A program made the translations under genes and the position numbers. DNA of 64,000 nucleotides from NCBI GenBank assembly GCA_037043455.1, contig JAWPHD010011233.1, positions 21,765 through 85,764 on the forward strand, in the 5' to 3' direction. Positions 21,935-33,415 of the stretch are shown here, piece after piece. Below the pieces are notes generated by a model. That model did not search any database and was not told the DNA's origin. It worked only from the letters and a program-made list of their open reading frames with translations. Source of the stretch: Cyrtodaria siliqua. Taxonomy: Eukaryota > Mollusca > Bivalvia > Adapedonta > Hiatellidae. Each line of letters begins with the position of its first letter. Position 1 is the first letter of the stretch.

Positions 21935-22420
21935 GAATGGTCACATAGAAATCACATCAGACAAACACAATGTCTAGATCCGCATTGTACCACAAAGAGC
22001 AAAGTAAAAGACAATACACACCACAAAGAGTGGTGAAGACAGGGTTACCGACTTGGAACGGTCCGTAGGCAATAAGGCCTAATGGTTAGCTTATATAGAT
22101 TTTAAGTGTACACAAACTCGCTTTTTTATGTCTTCATCTCTCAAAATGACAAGACAGTGTAAATAAAATTACATCCCATCAAAAGGAAATCTCTAACAAT
22201 AAAGACCCATCCAGAGAAATTAAGAAATGATTTACGTATATGTTATTGTAAATATATATAAAACACATATATAGAAACACCCCCAATGTATCCAGAATTG
22301 TACTGAACAACCACAGCAGTTGCAGCCAAAGAGAAAGCCAATCTAGGGTACGACCAGAAAACGGAAGTTTGTGCACCAACCTCCCATTTCAGCGTTTCCA
22401 AAGATGCATACTTTAGAAAT
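21935..22420 (-). mobile_element. PLE-B 3' region, 5'-truncated
   Basis: Plus-strand blocks AGGGTTACCGACTTGGAACG, GACAAGACAGTGTAAA and CATCCCATCAAAAGGAA match the 3' region of the longer PLE-B copies at 23.0 and 28.3 kb. The terminal part is diverged. Confidence 0.65.
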
Positions 22421-22470
22421 CTAGACTTGTCTTATAGACTTGACTACCAATACATGTACACGGCACGATA

Positions 22471-22665
22471 CAAGCTTCAAACGTCGTACAACGATTACAA
22501 AGTCGATGAAAATGTTTGTGCTTCACTTCAAACGTCTTTTAACCTTTGCATGATCGATGCAGAATTATTTTGGTTCACTTCAGACGTCAAATAACCTTTA
22601 CATGACCGTTGAATAGTTATGTTGGTTAGCTTCAGACGTCATATAACCTTTACGTGATCGATAAA
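22471..22665. repeat. ~52-bp tandem repeat, about 4 diverged copies
   Basis: CTTCAAACGTC or CTTCAGACGTC followed by a TAACCTTTACATGATCGATG-like block recurs about every 52 bp, ending in TTGGTT. Confidence 0.7.
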
Positions 22666-22989
22666 AAAAAATCGGTTTCAACAACAATTATAATCCGAAA
22701 ATCAGAGCAAACTAGCTAGAGGAGAGCGAATACAGATGTCTAGTTCTATAAATTGAGAATAATGTGTTCGATTCATCTTCAACAAACACATAAACTAATT
22801 AAGATATAAATTACATTTAGGATGACAATAGGGTAAGAATGAGGTTCTATAACCTGGTTTAAAGCCCTAGCGGCCATTTTCCACGGGGAGTTCAATGTCA
22901 GTTATCATTAGTCAACCACTTAAACATAGAATGTTTCTTAGTAAAATGAGTAGTGTTATTCCATTAATGTATGCGATAATGAATGATCT

Positions 22990-24115
22990 TACACAATGTA
23001 AAAATGAGATATAGGGTCGTATAGAAATCACAGCGTCCGAACGCAATGGCATCGTAGGTCCGCACTGTACTACAAACATGGACTTGATAATACAATGAAA
23101 GATACAAAAAACAACAGAAAGTGTAGTGAAGACAGGGTTACCGACTTGGAATGGTCAGTAGCAATAAGGTCTACTGGTTAGCTTGAATTGATTTTATATG
23201 CGCACAATCCTCGCTATTATCCTGTCTTCAGCGCCCAAATAGACAAGACAGTGTAAACAAAACTACATCACATCAAAAGGAATTATCTAACAATAAAGTC
23301 CACATCCAGAGAAACTAACTCAAGAAACACATACAAAATAATAAACATCTCAGGATGTATCCAGAATCGTACTGAACAACAATAGTAGTTGCATCTAAAG
23401 AGAAAATCAATCTAAGGTACGACCAGAAAATCCGTGGGACGAAAGCTCATGCACCCACCTCCCTTAGTTGGGATTTTATAGAGTCCCAAGAGGTAGTCCA
23501 GTCATCGCACAAATGAAAAGTGAAGCGTAATGACTGACTGTAGAGGTGTCAATCACTAAACATACAGTGCGCTGTAAAACCAAAGGGTTATATCCTTTTC
23601 TGCCGAACTCCTGATTACATTTGTGAAGCGGTCAAGAAATCCGTCAGACCCCTTTAACTTTCAAATGTTATAGACCACATCTCCATAAAATGAGGGTTGT
23701 GATATGCCTAGTCGCAGAAGTATTTTAAGGTCGGTGTTGTACTTTTCCAGCAGGCGATAGCATTTACAGAACGATCTACGTAGTTTGTGATAACGAAAAC
23801 CCTGCTGAAGAAGTTTACTTGTAATAACTTGATTCCGAGCATTGAAATCTATAACATCATTACACGCTCTAGCAAATCGAATGAGCTGGGAGATATACAC
23901 CCCGTATGAGATAGCACGAGGTACATCTCCATCCAGGTGTGGAAAGTTAACGATGTTAATACTGAAATCATCTCTCTTATCATAGATTTTAGTATGAATA
24001 CAATCATTTGAAATCGAGAGATGAAGATCGAGAAATGCTGCTACTGTATCCGAACTGTTGGCTTTATTCAACGTGAGCTCTGGTGGATAAATGTTAGTAA
24101 CAATTGGAATTGTGA
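22990..24115 (-). mobile_element. PLE-B copy with C-terminal RT remnant
   Basis: An open frame of 136 residues at 23661-24071 (minus) covers the part after the catalytic YxDD: NKANSSDTVAAFLDLHLSI, KIYDKRDDF, then GDVPRAISYGVYISQLIRFA and YRL..KYNTDLK. The FLDLHLSI...KIYDKR block resembles the post-catalytic palm/thumb region of Penelope-like RTs; that family call rests on my recollection of motifs. The frame then ends and decays, leading into the long 3' region with terminus at about 22995-23015. The copy is 5'-truncated near 24115. No endonuclease domain is seen. Confidence 0.65.
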
Positions 24116-24119
24116 TGTG

Positions 24120-24200
24120 TTATACATTAACTTACTGTGTGTGTTTGTGGTTGTCCTTGAATGCTGCTTTTCCTGTTCGATTTTTTATCTATATTTACTG
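24120..24200 (+). mobile_element. PLE-A 3'-terminal fragment
   Basis: GTTTGTGGTTGTCCTTGAAT and GCTTTTCCTGTTCGATTTTT match the PLE-A terminus. Only about 80 bp is present, directly against the 5'-truncated end of the PLE-B copy. Confidence 0.55.
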
Positions 24201-25758
24201 TATTAGTATATTTATCAACACATAGTCAACACATTTAGTTGTATGTATATGTACCAATCTTGTAATTACGTATCGCACGAATTTGCTGCTAAATGTAAAA
24301 TAATTGGCAAATGTTTAAGAACAATTGGTCTGCCATCTTTTAAATAATATTGATCGGAACATAATATCGGAAGGTATAATTATATGATAGAAATTGTGCC
24401 CTTTATATCCGAAAAGTTTGATACAATTGTGCTCAAAGTTGTCCAGCGAGAGCAGACGAGTCATATTTTCTTAATACAATAAGCCATTTTATTACATCAT
24501 CCAAGTATCAAAGTACACCTCTGTTAAAATAATAGAAAATTGTCTTTATATGCCATGTTAATACATACTTGTTACACTCGAAATGCATGCACTTACATTG
24601 TAAATTGAATGTGGTATAGTGAAACATTCGGATGTACAGTTCATTATATCGGATGTACATATTTTTTATTTGGTTTGGACCATTTTTGTTTGAATATAGG
24701 CATGCCATCAATTAGTTTTGTTTGCAATATTGAATGAAAAATAGTCACTTTATTGCGTTGAACACATCCACAAAATTATTTAGTTGCCGGTTATAATATT
24801 TTGACAGAGAAAATCACTATACTGTAGCATTGGATTGTACTGAAAAAATATGTCATTGAAAGAAAATATTAGCTTTTTTACAATGGTGTACTTTGAAACT
24901 GGATGATGTGATAACATGGCAAATTGTATTTAGAAATGATGTCTCGACTGTTCTCGGTGGATAAATGGACTATTCTGTGGATAAATTGATTTCACATAAA
25001 AATCAAAATAACTTTGAGTAAAATACATTTGTTTCGGATATAAAGGGCACACTTCCTGCCATATAAGTATTCTTCCTGAAATTATGTTCACAACAATAGT
25101 GTTGAATAATTGTCATGTACTGTTTGATAGACATTGTTAATGTCTAAAACATGCATTTAAGCATTTCACATGACCATATCCCATATCCCATTTTGGATCT
25201 TTTTTCAAAATGGCAGACCAATATAAACCAACTTTCTAATTAGATAAAAAAAAAATATATATATTTCAGTAACACGTACTACATAATATACAAATTATTA
25301 CTGAAGTAAATAACATTTTTCAAGCTGATTGGAAAATACTGGTATGCATAAGTGAAGCAAACAGTGTAACAGTCGTCCATGAAGAGGCAGTTGTTATTCG
25401 CAAATACTGTGAAGATGAAACGGTACAAACACTCTTAGAAATAAGAAAAGTGTTCAAATCAGTACTTTTGTAAAAAAAGAGTAGGTACAACACGTTATAA
25501 ATGTGTGTGATTATCGTTAATGAAGTGTTGATAGGCTGGCAGTATTTAATGAACATGCAATAAGTGTTCACAAAGCGTTTACATTTGATAACCTGTTTTC
25601 CGATAAAACGTTAAATAAACAAACTGCACTTTTTTTTTATAAATGACTGTTCACATCTTTAAAATTGCAAATTGATTGTAAATATATACACTGTTTTGTT
25701 TAACTTCTTGCGTAACTCTTCATTATTAGCGTATATATAAAGAGATATAGAGGTTATT
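24201..25758. other. Unassigned AT-rich stretch
   Basis: No feature recognised; minus-strand frames at 24508-24711 and 25320-25571 have no domain or splice support. Confidence 0.35.
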
Positions 25759-25882
25759 TGTTGTTTTGGAGTGAATAACAGATTTTATTTCATAGAGAAA
25801 TATGAAAACTTTATATTTTCACGAATGCGAAGTTTGATCACTTCGAGATGAAATAAAATCTGTTCTTCACGACAAAACAACA
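25759..25882. mobile_element. Foldback MITE, second copy of the 9.6-kb family
   Basis: The arm TGTTGTTTTGGAGTGAATAA with CAGATTTTATTTCAT is inverted at the right end (ATGAAATAAAATCTG, then CTTCACGACAAAACAACA). Inner sequence CACTTCGAGATGAA and TATTTTCACGA is shared with 9588-9728. Confidence 0.75.
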
Positions 25883-26454
25883 CATTTTTTCTTTTTATGC
25901 TTAATAATCAAAGTGTGCTGCAGTATGGAGTATTTTTTTTAATTTGACGACTTCATTGTGTTAGTATGATAACATTGCTGTTTTTAATTCCCCATAACTT
26001 CTAAATTGCTTAACCGATTTCAATAATCTACGACTCATTTTCTTAAGTTATTTCCGATCTAATGATATAACATCATAGCAACTTTCTGAAAAAATGACCA
26101 ACTAACAGTCTTCACTGTAAATGACAACAATTCTGAAATATTTGACCAGTTTAAAAAAAAATAGCTCGTTTTCTTAGTTAGAACATTTAAGTCGAATGAT
26201 ATAATATTAAAAGTTATTTGCTAAACACATGCAAAAAATAATTGTTTTTGAAAGAAAAGTAGTTCCGTCAGTGAAAACATAACACTATATTTCACTCTTA
26301 TGAAATACCGCTTTTATTTTATTGATAAAATCAACTATTTCACTGCTAAAATAAATATGGTTTATTTTACTGCTGGTTTAAATTATCAAGAAATCCTTTG
26401 CATGAGCTTTTGTCCCAGTATTGTCACGGTTGTTTTACGGAACAACGTAATATA

Positions 26455-27015
26455 CTCGAGTTGTTTAATAATACAAAGTATATGACCTGGTTGTTTTAAA
26501 TGGAATCAGTTATGTTATTTTTACTGTTCCTTTGGGTCCAACGAGCACAAAGTAGTTTGCTTTATTGATATACTTTATTGCCGTGTTTTTTATACGACAA
26601 AGTATATATCCAGGTCTGGTTTATATGATACAGCGTGTGACCAGGTTTATTTATATTATAAAGTCTATAGTACGGTTTGTATTACCGTATATTTTCGGTT
26701 ATTTCGGTTGTGTTAGTGAGGTTTGGTGCACCCTAGAACCTGTTTTAAAACCCCAGCGGCCTTTTTGTCAACTGACCGTTCCAGGCGGTAGCCCTATTGT
26801 CAACTATTTTGTGTTTGGCCTTTTATTCATCTTTTATGTTCTTTGTTTCTGTATGTGTTTGTCGTTGATCGTCCTTAAATGCTGCTTCGAATTTTGTATC
26901 TATATTTACATGATCTGGTATATTATTGTTCATGTTTTAATATGACAAAGGATATAAACGTGTTTGTTTTATACGATAAAGTATTAAGCCAGATTTGTTA
27001 TATATGACAAAGTAT
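26455..27015. repeat. TATGACAAAGTATA minisatellite interrupted by PLE-A
   Basis: Loose ~30-35-bp units containing TATACGACAAAGTATAT or TATGACAAAGTATAA followed by CCAGGTTTG-like blocks lie at 26455-26690 and 26935-27015. A PLE-A 3' fragment lies between them. A related array is at 29550-29680. Confidence 0.55.
26700..26930 (+). mobile_element. PLE-A 3'-terminal fragment
   Basis: It runs from AGTGAGGTTTGGTGCACCCT through GACCGTTCC.GGCGGTAGCCCT to the diverged terminus GCTGCTTCGAATTTTG. It is 5'-truncated and sits inside the minisatellite. Confidence 0.7.
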
Positions 27016-27017
27016 AA

Positions 27018-27935
27018 AGGTCGGACAGGAAATGCAGCTTCGCAGAACACAGTAAAACCTAAACCACGCAAAACGACAAACATGAATGGCAAGGTTAATA
27101 AGGAATAAAGGCTCATTACACACACAATTGTTTGACAATAGGGCTACCGCCTTGGATTGATCATTGGCAAAAAAGGCCGATCGGAGTTTAAACCAGGTTC
27201 TAGGCTGCACCAAACCTCACACTTACCCTATTGTCATCCCAATAAAACGGGACAGTGTAAATAAAGAAATCCCCTCCATGAACTATTCTCTAACCAAACA
27301 GGCAGAATTAACAGGCAATATCAGTAAAACACAAAGATGCTCGTTTATATATAAATACAAAAGCCAATACATATAAAGACACAAAGAAGGTACTCAATGA
27401 TCTGGCAGAAGCCAGAGCAACAAGAGAATAACCTAGTCAGGGCAAGACAAGACAAGATTGCAGACAAACATCAAACGTCACCGTCCTTTTTGGCTTTAGG
27501 TTGACGTCATAATAGGGTCCACAGCCTGCCCGATCATTGCAAAATTAAAGAGGAAAGCAGACTGGCGAACTGCTAATGGGGTCCACCACCAAGCATGCAG
27601 TGCGTTGCAAAATGATAGGGTCACAACTTCTTTTTATAAAAGAGTATGATAATGGATCTTTGGAAACGGTCGACTAAACCTTATAACAAGTTTAACAAAG
27701 ATAGTATGAACGTGATCATGACCAAGGATCTTACGAAGTTTAAAAATCACGTCACCTTAGACGTCAAGTTAAAATAGTCCTTGTCGCAGAACAGTTCTTA
27801 CAATTTTGCAAAGGTTTTACGAATTTTATGGTAACGTTATCTCTGATGGAGTAGCCTTTAAGTTATATAACGATTACGAATATTAAAAGCCTCAACTCGA
27901 GTACAAGCTCTAGAAAAACTAATAAAAAGAAATAT
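27018..27935 (-). mobile_element. PLE-A copy with decayed RT C-terminus
   Basis: The 3' end is at 27018 (plus-strand GTCGGACAGGAAATGCAGC). The C-terminal coding part (about 27520-27930, minus) is broken by frameshifts. At about 27636-27672 it contains a short piece of an X-repeat head (GAGTATGATAATGGATC, then TTTGGAAACGGTCGA). The copy ends at 27935 against another PLE-A 3' terminus. Confidence 0.65.
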
Positions 27936-27937
27936 AA

Positions 27938-28235
27938 AAAGATCGGACAGGGAAAGTAGCATTCAAGGAGGACAGTCAGCCACAAAACACAGAAACAAAC
28001 ATGCAAACAGACAAACAAGAACGCAAAAGTAACAATAAAAGAAAACGACATCACAAACACAAAAGGGTTGCCAATAGGGCTACCGCCTTGGAACGGTCAG
28101 TGGCAAAGTAGGCCAATGGGGGTTTAAACCGGTTCTAGGGTGCACCACACCTCACACTTACCCTACTGCCATCCCATTAAATGGACAGTGTAAATAAAGA
28201 AATCCCCGCCATGATCTAATCTCTAAGTTGAGATA
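27938..28235 (-). mobile_element. PLE-A 3' region, head-to-tail with previous copy
   Basis: It starts (plus-strand) GATCGGACAGGGAAAGTAGC and runs through the GCTACCGCCTTGGAACGGTC block to AATCCCCGCCATGATC. Same orientation as the copy at 27018. Confidence 0.7.
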
Positions 28236-28262
28236 CATAGACCCCGAGAGGTGTCATTAAAG

Positions 28263-29272
28263 GCTTCATAAGAGAGATGATTTCAATTTTAACATCGTAA
28301 ACTATCCACACCTGAATGGAGATGTACCTCGTGCTACCTCATATGGGGTGTACATCTCCCAGCTCATTCGATTTGCTAGAGCGTGTAATGATATTATAGA
28401 CGTCAATGATCGAAATCAAGTTATTACAAGTTAACTTCTTCAGCAGGGTTTTCGTTATCACAAACTACGTAGATCTTTCTCTAAACCCTACCGCCGCAAC
28501 GAGGGCCTGCTGGAAAAGTACAACACCAACCTTAAAACACTTCTGCGACTAGGCATATCACAACCCTCATTTTATAGGGATGTGGTCTATAAACTTCGAA
28601 AGTTAAAAGGGTCTGACGGGTTTCCTGACCGCTTTACAAATTTAATCAGGAAGTTCGTCAGAAAAGGATATAACCCTTTGGTTTTACAGCGCACTGTATG
28701 TTTAGTAAATGACCCCTCTACAGTCAGTCATTACGCTTCACTTTTCACTTGTGCGATGACTGGACTACCTCTAGGGACTCTATGATTGTACCTACTGAAA
28801 CCCCAACTAAGGGAGGTGGGTGCATGAGCTTTCGTCCCTCGGGTTTTCTAGATTGGTTTTCTCTTTAGCTGCAACTACTATGGTTGTTTAGTACGATTCT
28901 GGATACATCCTGAGATGTTTATTATTTTGTATGTGTATCTTTATTTAGTTTCTCTGGATGTGGACTTTATTGTTAGAGATTTCTTTTTGATGGGAGGTAG
29001 TTTTGTTTACACTGTCTTGTATATTTGGGCGCTGAAGACAGGATAATAGCGAGGATTGTGCGCATATAAAATCGATTCAAGCTAACCAGTAGGCCTTATT
29101 GCCTACTGACCGTTCCAAGTCGGTAAACCTGTCTTCACCACCCTTTCTGTTGTTTTTTGTCTCTTTCATTGTAGTTTCAAGTCCTTGTTTGCAGTACAGT
29201 GCGGACCTACGATGCCATTGCGTTCGGACGCTGTGGTTTCTATAGGACCCTATATATCATTATTCAATAACA
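28263..29272 (+). mobile_element. PLE-B copy: RT C-terminal remnant and full 3' region
   Basis: Plus-strand coding remnants run from DDFNFNIVNYPHLNGDVPRA through SYGVYISQLIRFARACND, one stop (TAA near 28432), LLQQGFRYHKLRRSFSK, ISQPSFY, VRKGYNPLVLQRT and YASLFTCAMTG, ending in a stop near 28785. The 3' region follows, with CTTTATTGTTAGAGATTTC and GACCGTTCCAAGTCGGTAAA, ending at TTTCTATAGGACC (about 29260-29272). Compared with the 23-kb copy it has one premature stop and is truncated before the catalytic motif. About 26 bp at 28236-28262 come from PLE-A (minus). Confidence 0.65.
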
Positions 29273-29274
29273 TC

Positions 29275-29545
29275 TGCCTGGGTATCTGGTGAAAGACAAT
29301 ATGAAATCTCTTTCTTAACAATACAAAAACAAATCTGCCACAAGGGGTGCACAGTTCGTACCCATAGGGATACCCACAATTTGTCTTTAAACGGTAATTT
29401 CATACCTGACGAAAATATTATCTAATCGAAAATATAAGTGATTCACAAACTTCATGGCAAGTCCACATAATGTAATTGTCCAAACTGCTGTTAGTAAGCA
29501 ACGCTTTAATATTGTTACAGGCCAACATTGTATTATTTTCCAAGG
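29275..29545 (-). mobile_element. PLE-A internal RT fragment
   Basis: Minus-strand sequence matches the catalytic-core part of the 38.9-39.2-kb copy (the GTACCCATAGGGATACCCA plus-strand block corresponds to the GIPMGT motif). It is frameshifted and has neither a 5' nor a 3' end. Confidence 0.55.
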
Positions 29546-29549
29546 CGAA

Positions 29550-29680
29550 CATTGTTGCATATTCAGTTTTTGTTTTATTTGACAAAGTATATGTGGGTTT
29601 GGTTTTATATGACAAAGTATGCCGGGTTGTTTTATATGTCAAACTTTGCCGGGTTTGTTTGATATTAACTGAATAGAACA
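29550..29680. repeat. TATGACAAAGTAT minisatellite
   Basis: About three units of roughly 32-34 bp (TTTTATTTGACAAAGTAT, TTATATGACAAAGTATGCCG, TTATATGTCAAACTTTGCCG). Same sequence type as 26.5-27.0 kb. Confidence 0.65.
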
Positions 29681-29684
29681 AATT

Positions 29685-29825
29685 TGTATTCAACTTTATG
29701 TCGTTTGCTTTTATTATGACATTTGCCTTCTTGTTTTTCTGTTTGCGTGTTTGTTTCTGTGTTTTGTGGTTGACTGTCCTCCTTGAAAGCTTTCCCTGTC
29801 CAATCTTTTTATATTTCTTTGTACA
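29685..29825 (+). mobile_element. PLE-A 3'-terminal fragment
   Basis: TTTGTGGTTGACTGTCCTCC followed by TTTCCCTGTCCAATCTTTTT, ending in TATATTTCTTTG. Confidence 0.65.
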
Positions 29826-30369
29826 TACTATCTCGTTGGTCAACATTAATTACGCAATATGATTTTAATTGAACTGTACAATACAATTATGATACACCTT
29901 TTTATACAATTTATGAATAGCAAATAAACAATGTTGAATCACAAATAGCAATAAATAGCATGCTTCCAAAGTTGCACTCTCCTACATATGTATAACATGT
30001 TGACAAGTGATTATACAATACATATACCTGATAGACTAAGTATAGAATGAACTTAAACTGGAATGTTTAATAAAATAGTTATTTCACATTGGTCAAATGC
30101 TTTTTTGATGTATTTAGCCAAATTAATGTGTTCTTTTTTATTTCAGAATTCACAGAATTTTATAAAGCTCGGACGTTTATAATATATTTTTCAATAATAA
30201 ACTGATTCTCATGTCATTAAAGCAGGGCAAACTGTAATGTAATGATATTCATCTTCTATATCGTTCTACATATATCTCGCTCAATTCTTAGAGAATTAGT
30301 GGAAAGCCTTAGCCTCGAGATAAACAACCTTAAGTAATTTGGTACAATATCAAGCTATTTTTCAAATGC
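29826..30369. other. Unassigned AT-rich stretch
   Basis: Nothing recognised. Confidence 0.35.
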
Positions 30370-30612
30370 AAACTCATTTTTAACTCTACTGGCCAAAGGT
30401 CAGCAGAGCTGATGGGGTGACGAGTTGACAGTTGTCCGTCGTCCGTCCGTCGTTAACCGTCCGTTTTATTCGTTAACACGATAGGGCCTTCATTTTACAT
30501 CCGATATTTTTCAAACTTTACCACATTGTTGATATCAATGACAGCTCTGAGGATATCAAAAACCAGTCAGTACGGAACAGTAACACCGGATTTACGTCCC
30601 TTGATATAGTTT
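30370..30612 (+). repeat. Dispersed repeat with CCGTCCGTC run
   Basis: Begins ACTCTACTGGCCAAAGGTCA and runs into GTCCGTCGTCCGTCCGTCG. The sequence type is familiar as a common mollusc dispersed repeat, but I cannot name it. It abuts the minisatellite that follows. Confidence 0.4.
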
Positions 30613-31870
30613 CTACATATCGCGGTATGCATCTACCGATATTTTAATACTACGGTATGCATCTACCGACATTGTAACACTGCGGTATGCATCTACTGCC
30701 ATTGTAATATTGCGGTATGCACCTACCAATATTCTTATATAGCAGTATGCATCTGTCAACATTGTACTATTGCAGTATGCATCTACCGACATTGTAATAT
30801 TACGGTATGCACATACTGACATTGTAATACTGAGGTATGCATCTACTGACATTGTAATATTATGGTACGTATCTACCGACATTGTAATATTGCGGTATGC
30901 ATTTACCGACATTGCACTATTGCGCTATCCATATACATACCGACATTAAGATATTATGGTATGTATCTACCGATATTGTAATATTGCGGTTTGCAGCTAC
31001 CGACATTGTAATATGGCGGTATGCATCTACAGGCTATTCATATGGATGTATACATCTAATGACATTGTAATCTGGCGGTATGCATCTACCGACATTGTAA
31101 TATTGCTGTATGCATTTACCGACATTGCACTATTGCGCTATGCATATACCGAGATTGTAATATTGCAGTATGCATCTACCTACATTGTAATATGGTGGTT
31201 TGCATCTACAATATATGCATATGGAGTTATACATATACTGACCGTGTAATATGTCGGTATGCATATACCGACATTGTAATATTGCGGTATGCATCTAATG
31301 ACATTGTAATATGGCGGTATGCATCTACAGGTTATACATATGAAGGTATGCATCTACTGACAGTGTTATATGGCAGTATGCAACTACCGACATTGTAATA
31401 TTGCGATATGCCACTACCGACATTGTATTATTGCGGTATGCATCTTCCGACTTGTTAATATTGCGGTATGTATCTCATGACATTGCATATGCAGGCTGTT
31501 TATATATGGAGATATAAATCTTCTGACTTTGTAATATTGCGGTATACATCAACATGATATGCATATGGAGGTATACATATACTGACTTTGTAATATTGCG
31601 GTATGTATCTACAGGTTATAAATATGGAGGTATACATCTACTGACATTGTAATATTGCGGTTTGCATCTACGGACTATACATATGGAGGTATACATCTAC
31701 TGACATTTTAATATTGCGGTATGCAGCTACCAACATTGTAATAAATGAATGAATGAATGAATGTTGTTTTACGGCACGTCGACAATATAGTGCGGTATGC
31801 ATCTACTAACATTTTAATAATGCGGTATGCATCTACTGGCTATACATATGAAGGTATACATCTACTGAAT
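30613..31870. repeat. ~30-bp minisatellite array, ~1.25 kb
   Basis: The unit CATTGTAATATTGCGGTATG plus CATCTACCGA is repeated about 40 times with substitutions. Some units are replaced by a CATATGGAGGTATACATCTA type, giving a higher-order pattern after 31030. Because 30 is divisible by three, long open frames appear on both strands (YRNITMSVDA-type); these are not genes. Confidence 0.9.
31742..31790 (-). mobile_element. Very short LINE 3' end with (ATTC)n tail inside minisatellite
   Basis: TTTTACGGCACGTCGACA (plus-strand) next to GAATGAATGAATGAATG matches the 3' end of the RNase-H LINE at 58883 base for base over the core. Only about 27 bp plus the tail was inserted, an extreme 5' truncation. 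Confidence 0.75.
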
Positions 31871-32765
31871 TTGGAATACGTGTTTACAAATTATATCTAC
31901 TGCTTATCTTATATCGATTAAATGTGTACATGACCGCGTCTTTGTCTATCTTCAAATTGACAAGACTGCTTTAATAAGAGTGCATCCATCAAAATACATT
32001 AATAGAAAATAGCGATATAATTAAATGTTTTTGTAAATATATCTAAAAGATTGTACTGAACAACTACAGCAGTTGCAGTCACAGATAAACCAATCCAAGG
32101 TACGACAACATAATATGAGGAGCGAAGGTTCATGCATCAAACTTCAGTTCAGGTTTGCAGAACCACCAATCATATACTCCTACTTTATGGGCCAGTAATT
32201 TATGTTTTTTTCTTTACTATAGTTCTTTATTAATCTCGTACACACATTTTCTCCATCATCATGCAGCCATGCATATATGAGTCTAGTAGCAGACCTGGTG
32301 AACATGAAGTTACAACTAAAGACACGCCTATAAAGAAGAAAGCGATTTAAATACAGGTTCTGTAGCTTTAATAATGATAAAAAGGCTAAGGCATTGGAAC
32401 GAGTGTCATCCCAATAAATGGGACAGTAAAAGTAAATATATCCCCGGCAGGTTATAATCACTAACAAACAAGGCAGCATTAATCGTCATTTATTTTTCGG
32501 CCATCTTTAAAAATAAAGACGGCCCATTTATTTTCACCGTCATAGGTACATGGTGGTCGGAGAATCATAACACAATAATTAGCAACTGTAATAGTGATAT
32601 ATCTATGAAACAAAGTTTTCAGAGTACATGCCAGCAAAATAAATATTGCATGCATAAGAAACAACAATAAAAAAATAATAAGTATCACAGAATGTTTTAT
32701 GAATCACTGTGGTAAAATGATTTATATTTGGCTAGCGTATAATATAATAAAAACATAAATAACCC
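31871..32765. other. Unassigned stretch with faint PLE-like pieces
   Basis: Small blocks near 32050-32110 (GTACTGAACAACTACAGCAG, AACCAATCCAAGGTACGAC) resemble the PLE-B 3' region in minus orientation, and 32400-32480 resembles PLE-A. The rest is unassigned. Confidence 0.35.
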
Positions 32766-32865
32766 ATTCCGTTACAATTAAATCCAACCAATTCCGTTAC
32801 AATTAAATCCAACCAATTCCGTTACAATTAAATCCAACCAATTCCGTTACAATTAAATCCAACCA
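32766..32865. repeat. 25-bp tandem repeat, 4 exact copies
   Basis: The unit ATTCCGTTACAATTAAATCC plus AACCA is repeated four times exactly, preceded by a partial copy. Confidence 0.95.
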
Positions 32866-33415
32866 ATACTATGATGGAGAAAGTTTGTTCTCTATTCTTT
32901 TTGCTGCCAAAACAATATGCTATGCATATTAAAGAATGGGGATAATTCTTACACTATTCAGTCCATATTTAAAAAGCGAGATATGTCCCTTCTTATATAC
33001 AAATGACATATAATATTGTTATTGTCTGAAACTTAGATTGCTTAGGAAAAAATAAATAGATGGAAAAATAAACTTCCATTGATTTTGAAATCGATTTTGA
33101 AAGACCCTTATTATAATTATGTTCAATAAGATTAGTGTAAATTTGTCATTTTTCATTAAATCTGCCAATAGAATTTGTTCTGAAGGTTATTACTTTTTCT
33201 GTGTTATATTGGTAAAGTACTGAGTTTTTATACGTTGTTAAATACGGTGATCTCCCATCTATTCTACAAGAATTAGATAGATGTATTGGCTACTAGAATA
33301 AGATAATTTAGATGATTTTATCATCAAGTGGTATATCTCCAAATATAATACAATAACAATTATTGTACTTAATATGTTTAATGTTAAATTATTAAGATGT
33401 TGGCATAAATAAGAA
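32866..33415. other. Unassigned AT-rich stretch
   Basis: Nothing recognised. Confidence 0.4.

Noticed and set aside
23661..24071. Intact host gene of 136 residues
   Set aside because: The same sequence appears in several broken copies with shared 3' ends; it is a retroelement fragment lacking the catalytic core.
30405..30430. Possible hammerhead ribozyme motif (CTGATG near 30408), sought because some Penelope-like elements carry one
   Set aside because: The conserved CTGATGA and GAAA core was not found together here or in the PLE 3' regions; an Infernal search would settle it.
30613..31398. Open frames on both strands with VDAYRNITMS or YRYCN repeats
   Set aside because: They come from a 30-bp minisatellite in which both strands stay open; no start, splice or domain evidence.
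30613..31870. Regular ~30-bp repeats resembling a CRISPR array
   Set aside because: The repeats are contiguous, with no unique spacers and no cas genes, in a eukaryotic context.
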